Assembly (NCBI GenBank): GCA_018907035.1
Contig: JACCIC010000052.1
Coordinates: 1,748,501 to 1,812,500, forward strand
DNA from: Sycobia sp. Sy_11
Lineage: Eukaryota > Arthropoda > Insecta > Hymenoptera > Epichrysomallidae
DNA: 64,000 nt
Direction: 5' to 3'
The translations under genes were made by a program, and so were the position numbers. The first letter of the stretch is position 1. Every line of letters begins with the position of its first letter. Below the pieces are notes generated by a model that worked only from the letters and a program-made list of their open reading frames with translations, was not told the origin of the DNA and made no database searches. Below are positions 54,434 through 64,000 of this stretch, piece after piece.

Positions 54434-55447
54434 AATATTAATATTTATTATCAGAACATTTAGTAAAAATGACGAAAATGCCGTATGCCAGTACTGGTAA
54501 CGTATGCTTGAACTTTCAGCTACATTTTACTCGCAACTACTAGCGACAAAGCAAGGCAATGAAATTCGTTCCTGTAATAAGCAACCACGATACGAACGCA
54601 ATTTCGTCCAATGCATCGAGCGCTAATAGATGCAGTATGCAGATATGATCATCTGAAAATATAGAATAATATAGCTTTTTTTCTAAAACTTATATTAGAA
54701 CATATAAAGTAAACGAGTATACATTCATATATTTATTCATAAAGCTTTTAATCTTGTATATACATAAAATAGTTAAAATAATAGTAAAAATTTAAAGCAC
54801 AGGGCCGCCTTTACTTGATTGAATTCGTATGATATAGAGCGTGGCTTGCAGCTCCATCTCATTCAAAACGCAGCAACTATATTTTTGTTTGTTTTACCGA
54901 CAACTATAATTATTTATTGGATTTATGGTTACATTGTGAAACAAATTTACTTTTTCTGTTTTCTCAAAATATGTGGCATGTAGAGTGATAAAACAAATTT
55001 TATTTGGTTTATTATTTTTATTGTACAAGTGGGAAAACTCGAATTAGATGCTCAACAAGTACATAGAATTCACAATAAATGTTTTCTTTGTAAGATCTGA
55101 AACACACTAGACTGCTTCCAGCCGACGATTCGTAAAACAAAACTTTTTGAACTGTTTTTTCCTAATTTAGAAACATAGATTAATTCATATCTCTGTTTTC
55201 CCAGTTGTAGAATAATCTGAAGAATTTTTTAAAATGTTTTTTCTTTCTAAATAATGCAAAACGACGACAAAAACTGAAAAAGTAAATTTGTTTCCGTTTT
55301 AGTAGTTCATCGTAGCGCTGCGAACGCCGTAAGGAGCATTCTTAAGAGTTCTCGCGACAGAGCAAAGCAATGAAATATGATCCTGAAATAAGAAGCTTTG
55401 ATAAGGAACGTTCTTTCATGTATAACATCGAGCGCTACATAGACGTA

Positions 55448-55499
<52 letters not shown>

Positions 55500-56737
55500 T
55501 TATTTCTTTATGAATAAAAGGGGGTTCTTCGTACAATTTTCATTGTGGATATACGTTCTTGAAATGTCGGTAGTGCTGAACATTGAGTTTAGTTCTCTAA
55601 CTTGACGCAAAATTGTTCTCTATGAGGCGCATCAATCGATTCGGACTTCCGGCAATAGTGAAGAGCACTCTTAAAACAGCTGCGGCTGGCGTATCATAAT
55701 AAATCAAATACGATACAGACAATGATATGTCAGCTTTGTCATAATTTCCAGCATATTAACATTTCTTAGTCTTCTAAATACTTCGCGAGTTTTATAAAAA
55801 ATAAAATTTTTAAAAAATAATTTTTTCTACATTTTGTGTTGTCAATAAAATTATATATATATTGGTACGTTAAAAATTTTAGATAAGGATTCCGCTGGAC
55901 AAACATTCAAGCTGATTCAAATAAGGACATACGAAAGTTAGAGGTAATTCAAAGACGAATGAATACTTCTACTACTGATCTGATCCACCCAGTATATGAA
56001 ATTTATTTTGAAAATCTTCATATCAGGTTATTATTATAACTGAAAAGTTACGTTTGAAAACTGCCTATGCAAGGTTTCTTTAAAAAAGAGTTCATTATCT
56101 CTAAAAAAAATAACTCGTGTCTGAAAGTGTAAATTCTCACTTAACCTCCACAGAAGATATCTTCTTTGATAGTGAATGTTCGCTCTTCATTTTTGGCATG
56201 CAAACAAGAGAATAATCATTAAAACGAATGGTAAAAAACGTGATTGAAACAATTATGGTGAAGTAATTCTAAAGCCATGGTAATGGTTACAATCTGTGTT
56301 CTAGTGCATCATGAATTGATTTAAAAAATAATCAAGAATCAATGTCAGCATTATTAGCTACTGCTTAAGTGTAAGATGTTTGTACGAAAAAATCTAACAA
56401 AAATGAACAAAATTATGAAAGAATGAATTGTGAATTTCACACGACGATCATGCACCATCAATCAATCATCATATTTGCATCATTTAACGCAATGTGTTTA
56501 TTTTCCTAAATTGAAAAGATCATTTTGTGGAATAACAGTGAAATAACAATGAAACTGTATATACTTGTACATTGAAGATTAAAATAGCAGATGAAATATA
56601 TGTACAGTTTGAAATATAGAATAATTTCCATGTGATAACATAAATTTTGACCAATTCATTAATCAAAATAAATAAAAAATCATTTGTCTTATTTAAAAAT
56701 TTCTGATATTGTTTTAAAAATGTAAACATATACTAAC
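54434..56737. other. AT-rich DNA with a diverged direct repeat
   Basis: Segments 54530-54650 and 55340-55455 are diverged copies of one sequence (GCGACAAAGCAAGGCAATGA and ATCGAGCGCTA landmarks). A (TA)n tract lies at 55449-55495. A possible non-LTR reverse-transcriptase relic near 55910-56030 reads DIRKLEVIQRRMN but is too short to classify. No gene is supported. Confidence 0.5.
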
Positions 56738-56931
56738 CTATTGATTGTTTGGGGATAAAATCAAGAGTCCTAGTTTTTGACCTGAGACCCTCTCCAGTGC
56801 CATCAATCCATATGTATTTAGCTTGAATTTTATCTTTTGGTTGAGGTAAAGCATAATACTTATTTAACAGCGTCTTATCAAGAGTTGCATTTGGAGAATC
56901 GTCGAGGGCTGCTTTGGATAAGATACTTGTA
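56738..56931 (-). CDS. GS: Glutamine synthetase, N-terminal visible exon
   Basis: The exon follows ATTTTCTAG (56932-56934) and ends AATAG before GTTAGTA (56737). Its 194 bases hold the last base of an upstream codon, 64 full codons and the first base of the codon completed at 19102. The protein reads [20 protein letters not shown], then [20 protein letters not shown], then [13 protein letters not shown]. This is the beta-grasp domain that precedes the catalytic barrel; WIDGTGE and KTRTL are conserved in animal enzymes. No start codon belongs to it, so at least one further exon lies upstream. Whether that exon encodes a mitochondrial targeting peptide cannot be judged here. Confidence 0.93.
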
Positions 56932-57429
56932 CTAGAAAATGTGATATTTTTAACTTCTACAATCTATTTTATTCCAAATATTCTATTAATATTTAAATTT
57001 ACTCTTATTTAATTACACATCTGTCACATTCATTAATTGTATATCACAGATGGATCATTATAAACATAATTATGATTTAGCATATTATTCCTATATTGTA
57101 TTTGTTTTATTTGATATTATGTTAAAAATTGTCGGAACACAATGATTTCTCCTTGAGTCTTATAATTATAAGATGATTTCATTGGATGTAGTATCTTAAT
57201 TCTAAAGGTACATTTGTAAACAAAGATATCACATCCAATGAAATCGTCTTGTAGTTTTTCAGAAAAATAATATCTTTTACTTCATTGTAAAAACAACCAA
57301 CTATCTTTAATATAAGAACTAGTTTTTCCTATCTTTACCGATATATTAGATAAAAATCTGGCAATATTATAAGTTGGGAAATTAAAAGAAGATATTATTA
57401 TTTTAAATGTTACCTTTTCTTTACGAATC
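56932..57429. other. Intronic DNA upstream of the visible N-terminal exon
   Basis: AT-rich sequence in which no further exon was recognised. It contains the hairpin listed separately at 57170-57250. Confidence 0.5.
57170..57250. other. 81-nt hairpin, pre-miRNA-like
   Basis: Arms of 28 bases, GATTTCATTGGATGTAGTAT on the left and ATATCACATCCAATGAAATC on the right, pair with about three mismatches around a 25-base loop. It lies in a glutamine synthetase intron. It could be a microRNA precursor or a very small inverted-repeat transposon. Confidence 0.55.
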
Positions 57430-57993
57430 TTGGGAAGAACATTAAAATTTTCTTGAAAAATAGTAATTTAAGTAATAATAATTTAAGTAAGTTATTTAAT
57501 AATTGCAAGGATAAGGATGATTTATGTTTAAAATTCGGAGTTGTTTGTAAAATTAATTGTATGGATTGTAATGAATGCTACATTGGACAAACAAGTAGAT
57601 ATTTAAAAAAGAGAATTTAAGAACATAAATATAGTTTACGTAGTTCACATACTACTTCTGGTTTAAAACAAGATTATTTGAAGTTTTTACATTCTTTTGA
57701 TTTTGTGAATGTGGATATTTTGGAACATGGTATTCACATTTTAAGGAATCGAAATAATAATTTAATGTTAGAGTCAAGTAAATTAGATAACATTTATCAT
57801 TTTTTATTAAATTGATTGGTGAACATTTTATCTAGAGAGGATTGGGATATTGAAATTACTAAATTTTTAGTTTAACGGGGATAGAGGTATATATAAATTA
57901 GAATATTAATATAAGGTTTAGTTTAGTCCCTGATAAGAAGCCGTAGCGAGCTCGAAATGTTCGGCAACCTCGTTCCATCTTCAATTGGGTATA
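57430..57993 (+). mobile_element. Penelope-like element, second short copy
   Basis: The sequence matches 46780-47290 of the larger copy: CKINCMDCNE-type linker, CYIGQTSRYLKKRI with a stop right after it, and the LLNstop end at about 57813. A segment of the larger copy (KYKRESLES) is deleted. After the frame, the hammerhead-like CTGATAAGAAGCCGTAGCG lies at 57927. The right end is joined to a Helitron-like 5' region at about 57993. Confidence 0.8.
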
Positions 57994-57997
57994 GAAT

Positions 57998-58108
57998 CTA
58001 TATGTCAAATTTCAGAATAATCGGTTCAGTAGTTTTTTCGGTTATCGCGTACAAACAAAAAAAAGGTTTCTCTTTATAAATTAGTATGATATGATATGAT
58101 ATGATATG

Positions 58109-58109
<1 letters not shown>
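57998..58109 (-). mobile_element. Helitron-like 5' region, truncated
   Basis: On the minus strand it begins TCATATCATATCATATC after an A and continues ACTAATTTATAAA and then GAACCGATTATTCTGAAATT, as in the full copy at 58183-58776. It is cut at about 57998 by the Penelope fragment. Confidence 0.6.

Positions 58110-58182
<73 letters not shown>
58109..58182. repeat. (TA)n microsatellite between two Helitron-like elements
   Basis: TA run of about 35 units separating the CTAG end of one element from the TC end of the next. Confidence 0.9.
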
Positions 58183-58183
<1 letters not shown>

Positions 58184-58390
58184 TAGCATCCCCCGTCTCG
58201 GCTTCGCCCGAGATAATAATTTACCCGATTTCATAAATAATTCAATAATATATGAGTGAAAAGTACTCTATATATAAAAAAATGTTTCTATAAATAATTG
58301 ACCGTAATTTACCTATCGTCGCATGTGTATAAAAAACTGTTTCAATGTAGCCTCCACTTCAAAAAGTTGATATTTTACCGACCATTATAT

Positions 58391-58456
<66 letters not shown>

Positions 58457-58776
58457 TATTAAATACGGCTTCAATGTGGAAAATTGTACTTTCGAGCGGT
58501 AGAAAAAAAATGTGCAAGTGCCTCGAGATAACGTTCGTGATTTAAGACGCCACCTAGTGGCCGCTGGTGAAACTGACAACTAAAACTGTTAACTTACTTT
58601 ATTGTTAAAAGTAAAATGATTTTCAAGAATAAACATAGCCTATGTCCTTCCCAAGATAATATAGAATCTATATGTCAAATTTCAGAATAATCGGTTCAGT
58701 AGTTTTTCCGGTTATCGTGTACAAACAAAAACACGCTATGTATTTATAAATTAGTATGATATGATATGAGATATGA
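58183..58776 (-). mobile_element. Non-autonomous Helitron-like element (594 bp)
   Basis: On the minus strand it starts TC after A at 58776 and ends CTAG at 58183 before T. The 3' end has a perfect 6-bp hairpin, TCTCGGGCGAAGCCGAGA, 10-11 bases before CTAG. There is no terminal inverted repeat and no target duplication, as expected for Helitrons. Inside are a (TA)n tract (58393-58454) and a part of one 60-bp minisatellite unit (58460-58540). Its last 210 bases match 44955-45169. No Rep/helicase gene is present. Confidence 0.65.
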
Positions 58777-59202
58777 TTTGATATTGATGAAGTACAAATC
58801 ATGAGACAAGTAAATAAGAAATATTTATTAAGAAAACAAATAGACACACGTATGCAATAATTTATAATATAGCAAGTTCTAAGTGAAACGTTCACCTTGA
58901 GAACAGCTTGCTTACGCTACAAAAACTAGACTGAAACCAAAACAAGCTCCTGACAGGTACATACAAGAAGACTTCATCTAGGAGAGGGGATACGTTCATC
59001 CCTAAATACATTGCATTGTATTTGTCTATCAAAAGCATATTTACGCAGATCTACGGTAATAGTCAAACAAGTTTATACTTTCATCGAAATATCATTAGCA
59101 GTTAATATTTATCTACACAATGTCTGGCAATGCCCAACATTAGAGATAATGGTTATATAATACAAGTTACAAACTATAATATATACATTACGCCGTAATT
59201 TC

Positions 59203-59286
<84 letters not shown>

Positions 59287-59895
59287 TACGTTGGCAATAA
59301 TTTTTAGAATTTCGATAATCTGGAATGTAACTCTGCCTTTTTCGAGGATAAATAACAGATGAAGGGTAAAACTGCAGTTGAAACACGCGCTTTCGAGTGC
59401 TCTTTGCTCATAGTTTGTGCTATGCAGAACGTACTTTTCATTGTTTCAGCAAAGATACATTCTAGATTGTTACAGTCCTAACCATTTTTGAAAATGAACT
59501 TATATATAAATTGTAGAATAAGAGAAAAGAAGAATTTTTCAAGGATAAATGACAACGTGGGTCAAACTACTATAAACGTACGCACTCTCAGTGGACCTGT
59601 AACACGATGGATATCTCGCGTGGTGCACTATGATCATCACATAATCCGTTTTTCGGAATCTTAATATCATTTGAATAATTTTTATAAAATGTATCGTTTA
59701 TGTTCCTTTGATAGAATCTGCTTCACGTATAAAACATTTTTGTAAATTTGAAACCGCTTTTGAATACTGCGCCGCCCAGGCCACTCTAACATAATAGGAC
59801 AATCTATCTCTAATAAATTAAAGAGGCTCTATATATTATTTGCCTAATTTGAATATGTTTCTAGCAATCAAATTGGAAAAATTAATATTAGATAA
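58777..59895. other. Non-coding DNA with (CA)n(TA)n
   Basis: Nothing recognisable apart from the (CA)n(TA)n tract at 59202-59284. Confidence 0.5.
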
Positions 59896-60144
59896 TGTTG
59901 AAGTATACCTGCGTGAAAACTCGACATCCCTTAGTAATTAAGTACTCTGAAAATTTCCTTAATTATATACATGTTTGTAGATGTGATGCGTACCAGGAAG
60001 TACTGTTACATTTACTTGTATTGACCTGTTAATGAATTGTACCAACTTGTAGCTGCGTCTTGAGTTAATGAGCTTTGTTATGTTATTCCATAGTTCAGTT
60101 CGTTTCTGTACTTCATACGAGAAAGATCGCACCGAGTTGTCTTA

Positions 60145-60207
<63 letters not shown>

Positions 60208-60275
60208 TTTGCATCTTTTTAATAAAGTGTTTTAAGCACATTCCTTTTACTAAATTTATTTAACCTACATTAACA
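59896..60275 (+). repeat. Copia 2 5' LTR (380 bp)
   Basis: The sequence starts TGTTG and ends TTAACA immediately before the primer-binding site. It has AATAAA near 60221 and an internal (TA)n run at 60150-60205. The 3' copy is outside the window, so the 5' limit is inferred from the TG end. Confidence 0.6.
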
Positions 60276-60291
60276 GATTATGGGCCGAGGT
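60276..60291 (+). other. Copia-type primer-binding site
   Basis: GATTATGGGCCGAGG follows the LTR end directly. It is close to the TTATGGGCC site of Drosophila copia, which is complementary to an internal part of initiator tRNA-Met. Confidence 0.65.
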
Positions 60292-60389
60292 TAATTTTTT
60301 TAAAAAAGAAAACGTGTTTGTGCAATTGTTTGATAAGGAGTTATAAAGTATATACTTGTGTTATAAAGTTGTGAATAAAAGTGAGAAAA

Positions 60390-61240
60390 ATGGAGTGCGC
60401 AAGTCTTAAAATTGAAAAATTACGTGATGAAAATAACTGGTTACAGTGGCGTTTTGTTAGGCGTACTTTGTTAGAAGAGCACGACGATCTATTAGCTGTA
60501 TGTGAAGGATCATTGACTCGTCCAGTAGAAGTTTCCATAAATTTCGAGGCCCAACAAGCAAGATATTCGAAGGCAAATAAAACCGCAAGGAGAATGATCG
60601 TTACATCGGTTGAGAAGAAAGCTTTGGATTTAATTTTAAGTTGTACCAGTACTAATGAAATGTGGAAAAAATTAAATGTTGCGTTTGATATGCGGTCTGA
60701 TGGAAATTTGTGTATAGTTCAGAAGCAATTTTTCGATTTTAATTGGGAGGAAAGTGAAGGTGTTATGCACAGTTTATCAAAACTTGAGTAACTGTGGACG
60801 AAAATGAAGAGTCTCATTGGCGAAGTCACGGAAAACTTGTTTTTAGCAAGAATTTTATCAACCTTACCGAAAGTATACGATCATTTTCATAGTGCATGGA
60901 ATTCGGTTGATGAAAAGAAATGAACTCTTGAAAATTTAACTGCCCGAATAATGACAGAAGAAAGTCAACTACGAAAAAGGGAGGAAACGTCAGTTGCTTT
61001 ACATATGAAGGCAAAGACGGAAAATAAGCTGCGATTTGAAAAAAGTAAACATATGCAAGAGAATAATCGAAGAACTTAACTACCTACTTGCTACAATAGT
61101 GGCAAAGTAGGACATGGAAGTAAGGACTGCAGCGGTTGTTACACGTGCGGCACCAAAGGGCACTTAAGCAGAAATTGTCTCAAAAATAAAGGAAAAGGAT
61201 ATTTTCAAGGCGACAGAGGATCGAGATATGGCGCGTTCTG
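60390..61240 (+). pseudogene. Copia 2 Gag
   Basis: The frame starts MECASLKIEKLRDENNWLQW and shows the copia Gag pattern: NNWLQWRFVRRTLLEEHDDL, then ALDLILSCTSTNEMWKKLNV. In-frame stops occur after SLSKLE (60789), in DEKK-TLENL (60921) and before the zinc knuckles (61077). The knuckles read CYNSGKVGHGSKDC, where the second Cys is Ser, and CYTCGTKGHLSRNC, which is complete. The remaining frame is well preserved between stops, so inactivation seems fairly recent. Confidence 0.8.
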
Positions 61241-64000
61241 AACAACAAAAGTCACTGAGAAAGCTAGCCTTAATGGGAAGCAGCAATAGTGAGGATACGG
61301 ATTGCTGGCATATAGATTCAGGAGCGTCGGATCACATGACGCACCATAAGGAATGGTTCAGCGTTTTCAAGGATTTTGATGTATCAGTAAATATTAGAAT
61401 TGGTAATGGCGAAAGCATATATGCTTATGGAAAAGGTGATATTGACATAGAAACTTTCGTTAACGGCGACTATATTTCAGGAACTATGTTCGATGTTTTA
61501 TATGTACCACGCTTAAAGCAAAATTTATTTTCTTTGAAAGTAGTTGCGAAAAAGGGGGTCGATTTTTCAGTAATAAATAATGGAATGAAGTGTTTATTTA
61601 CATATAATAATGAAATTGTAGCGACTGATTCAGATAGTGGAAAATTGTATAAGATAGATTTGCGCGTTTTTGTACCAAAATATTGCAGCTTAAGTAAAGT
61701 AGAAAGAAAATCGTATAAGAAAGAAACATTGCAAGTAGGGCACGAGCGCCGTGTGCATCAAAATATTAGACACGTGAAGAACTTTTTAAATCGTTTAAAC
61801 ATAAATTTCTTGGATAATAAAGATTTTTGCGAAGGTTGTATGTATGAAAAACAAAATAAACTCTCATTTCATGAAAAAGTTGATCGCGCAACTAGAGTAC
61901 GCGAAATTATTTACACCGATGTTTGTGGTCCAATGCAGTGTGAATCACTAGAAGAAAAAACTTTATTTTTTAATTTATAAATTGGTTTTTCGGGTTTTCG
62001 ACAAGTATTATTCATTCGACATAAATTTGATGTATTTGAAAAAATTAAATTATTTTGTATGGAAATTTCGAATCAGTTTGATGAACATATTAAAGAGTTG
62101 CACAGTGACAGTGGCAAAGAATTTAAAAATAGAGCGGTTGATGATTTCTTAAATAGTAGAGGTATTAGGCACACTGTTAACATTCCATATACACCTGAAC
62201 AAAATGGAGTCGCGGGAATTGTATTGTAGTCGAAGCCGCGCGCTCTATGCTATATTCTAAGTCAGGATTACCGTTGTCGTTATCGGCAGAAGCGATTTAT
62301 AGTGCGGTAAATGTACTAAATAGAACAGGCCTTGCGAAGCATATCGGAAAAACACCATACGAATTATGGTATAGTAAGCCCGCAAATATTAAAGATCTTA
62401 AAGTATTCGGAACTGAGTGTTTTGTGCATATTCCAGCTATAAAACGAAAAAAGTTCGACAGGAAAGCAACGAAAGGTTTCGTAGAAGGTTATGTAGCAAA
62501 TTGTAGAGGTTATCGTGTATATTTACCGAAATTGCGAGACGTTGTCCTAGCTCGTGATGTAATATTTAAGTCAGGAAAATCATTAACAAATTTAAAATCG
62601 GATTATTTAATCAATCATGAGCAGAATAAAGCAAGAAATAATAAAACAATAATTTTTTAATTTCATAAAAGAAATGATAATCATGAATTAGATCTATTAG
62701 AAAATGAAAATGATAATGGAGCTGAATATGAAAATCAAAATGAAAGTGAAATTGAAAATCAAAATCAAATCGAAAATAAAATAGTAAAAGAAGTAGTGAA
62801 TCATAACGAAATTGTAAATGATCATGAAAATATTAGAAAATTACGCGATCGAAGTACAATCAGGCGCACTAATTTTTACGGATGTCCGATTACATTTTTA
62901 GCAGAAAAATTACCTTCGACTTATAATGAAGCAGTAATTCAGAGAAAGAAAAGAATTGAAGGAAAGCAATGCAGGATGAAATAAATTCTTTGCAAGAAAA
63001 TAGGACGTGGATATTGGTTGAAAAACCAAAAGATAAGAAAATTATAAACAGTCGCTAGGTTTTTACTAAGAAGGTCAATCATGATAGTACAGAGCGTTTT
63101 AAGGCACCATTAGTAATAAAAGGGTATTCTCAGAAAGAAGGAATTGACTATAAGGAAACATTTAGTCCAGTAGTCAGATTCGATACAGTTCGATTTTTGT
63201 TCAGCATTATAGCTAAAAATAAATTAAAGATCGCACAATTTGATATAAAAACGTCCTTTTTATAAAGTAAAGTAAAGGAGGACGTAAATATGGTTCACCC
63301 TGAAGGATTTCGTGATGGCACTAATCGCATATGTAAACTTCTAAAATCATTATATAGATTAAAACAAGCTCCAAGATGTTGGACGGAGCATTTTGATAAT
63401 TTTGTTAAATCTTTCGGTTTTATGCAAAACAAAGCTGATCCTTGTTTTTATGTTTATAACGAAAAGACGGAGACAATGTTTTGAGCTATATATGTAGACG
63501 ACGGACTTTTGGCTGCTTCAAACAATAAGTTAATTGATACATTTTTAGATAAATTAAGTAGCGAATTCAAAATAACAAGTATAAAAAGTGTTAAAAACTT
63601 TCTAGGGTTAGAAATTTTTCAGTTAAAGGATGAATCTATTTCTATAAGTCAAACAAAATATATTGAATCTATTTTCGAAAAATTTAATATGAGTGAAGCA
63701 AATAGTGTTTCGACTCCAATAGAAACTAACTGGCAATCGACCTTATCTGAAAATTATGTCACTAATGTTCCATATCGAGAGGCTGTAGGCAATCTTATGT
63801 ATTTACAGGTAGTAAGTAGACGAGACATAAGTTTCGCAGTTAATATAGCGTCGCGAGTATTAGATAATCCAAGGGAAGCACACTGGCTTTTAATCAAGCG
63901 TATTTTTAGATATTTAAAAAGAACTATTAATTTAGGGTTAATGTATAGTGCAAATCATAGTTTCGAAGCATATAGCGATGCGGACTATGCGGGAGATAAA
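61228..64000 (+). pseudogene. Copia 2 Pol: protease, integrase, reverse transcriptase
   Basis: The protease has CWHIDSGASDHMTHHKEWF with the DSG active site. The pre-integrase module follows with FCEGCMYEKQNKLSFH. Integrase has IIYTDVCGPMQ, then a frame break at 61980, then ELHSDSGKEFKN and YTPEQNGVA, then a second break near 62225. Reverse transcriptase begins at about 62950 with EINSLQENRTWILVEKP, has YRLKQAPRCW and the catalytic YVDDGLLAA at about 63490, and RNase H begins AYSDADYAGDK at the window edge. Stops lie near 63057, 63264 and 63482. The catalytic residues themselves are intact. Confidence 0.85.

Larger units (their letters stand above)
19103..56737 (-). other. Giant 37.6-kb intron of glutamine synthetase
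   Basis: The donor is AATAG/GTTAGTA (exon ends at 56738) and the acceptor TTTTTTAG/ATCTT (exon starts at 19102). The split codon joins to Asp and gives the continuous conserved protein stretch from the [10 protein letters not shown] segment to [11 protein letters not shown]. Almost everything recognisable inside is mobile: three mariners, three gypsy elements, two copia elements, an R1-clade element, a Penelope-like element, Helitron-like sequence and foldbacks. The parts 19103-19524 and 45170-45960 hold nothing recognisable. Confidence 0.9.
59896..64000 (+). mobile_element. Ty1/copia retrotransposon 2, runs off window
   Basis: A 5' LTR, primer-binding site, Gag, protease, integrase, reverse transcriptase and the start of RNase H are in order on the plus strand. 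About ten stops and frameshifts interrupt the coding part. The element is unrelated in sequence to copia 1 beyond the family motifs. The 3' end is outside the window. Confidence 0.85.

Noticed and set aside
55890..56030. Non-LTR reverse-transcriptase relic (DIRKLEVIQRRM)
   Set aside because: Too short and too diverged to classify; kept only as a remark.
57998..58234. Tyr-Ile repeat frames over (TA)n tracts here and at 58.4, 59.2 and 60.1 kb
   Set aside because: Simple-sequence translation only.

Overview
This window is AT-rich eukaryotic DNA from an insect, most likely a hymenopteran such as an ant. The reasons are a spliced glutamine synthetase gene of animal type, several mariner families, Polinton/Maverick, BEL/Pao, Ty3/gypsy, Ty1/copia, R1-clade, Penelope-like and Helitron-like remnants, and abundant (TA)n and (CA)n microsatellites. 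The assignment to ants is inference; no species-specific marker was seen.

The only clear host gene is glutamine synthetase on the minus strand. Three in-frame exons are visible: 56738-56931 (N-terminal), 18654-19102 (middle) and 16709-17185 (C-terminal, with stop). The first coding exon is not identified and is probably beyond 56931. The splice sites and phases join exactly, so the first visible intron is 37.6 kb (19103-56737), and almost every recognisable thing in it is mobile DNA. The next intron (1.47 kb) is also largely filled by a dead mariner.

Layout. 1-2.0 kb: broken piggyBac-like element (minus). 2.4-5.5 kb: internally deleted BEL/Pao element (minus). 6.8-14.0 kb: decayed Polinton/Maverick with DNA polymerase B (plus) and integrase, packaging-ATPase and a minor gene (minus), split by two mariner insertions, one of which holds a further short insertion; a scrap of 28S rRNA lies inside it. 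14-23.6 kb: mariner fragments, the two downstream glutamine synthetase exons, a minisatellite, a cecropia-type mariner, and a second intact mariner. 24.4-37.8 kb: a stack of three minus-strand LTR retrotransposons (two gypsy, one copia with a 4-kb leader). 38.7-42.3 kb: R1-clade non-LTR element bounded by (AC)n. 43-45.2 kb: a foldback element, a dispersed non-coding repeat, a 60-bp minisatellite and a Helitron-like 3' end. 45.9-47.6 kb: transposase helix-turn-helix fragment and a Penelope-like element with a GIY-YIG domain. 47.8-53 kb: copia fragment, inverted minisatellite, gypsy element. 54 kb: a 370-bp near-perfect palindromic insertion. 57.4-58.8 kb: second Penelope copy and Helitron-like elements. 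59.9-64 kb: a copia element entering the window with its 5' LTR and running off the end.

Only two mobile elements look potentially competent: a pair of 1283-bp mariners at 10138-11420 and 22270-23552, nearly identical, in opposite orientation, and bracketing the last two glutamine synthetase exons. The strongest leads for something undescribed are a family of short insertions sharing one 3' tail (at 9.1, 47.5 and 54.1 kb), the 60-bp minisatellite tied to Helitron-like ends, two pre-miRNA-like hairpins, and two unrecognised retrotransposon reading frames at 33.4-33.95 and 51.8-52.5 kb.
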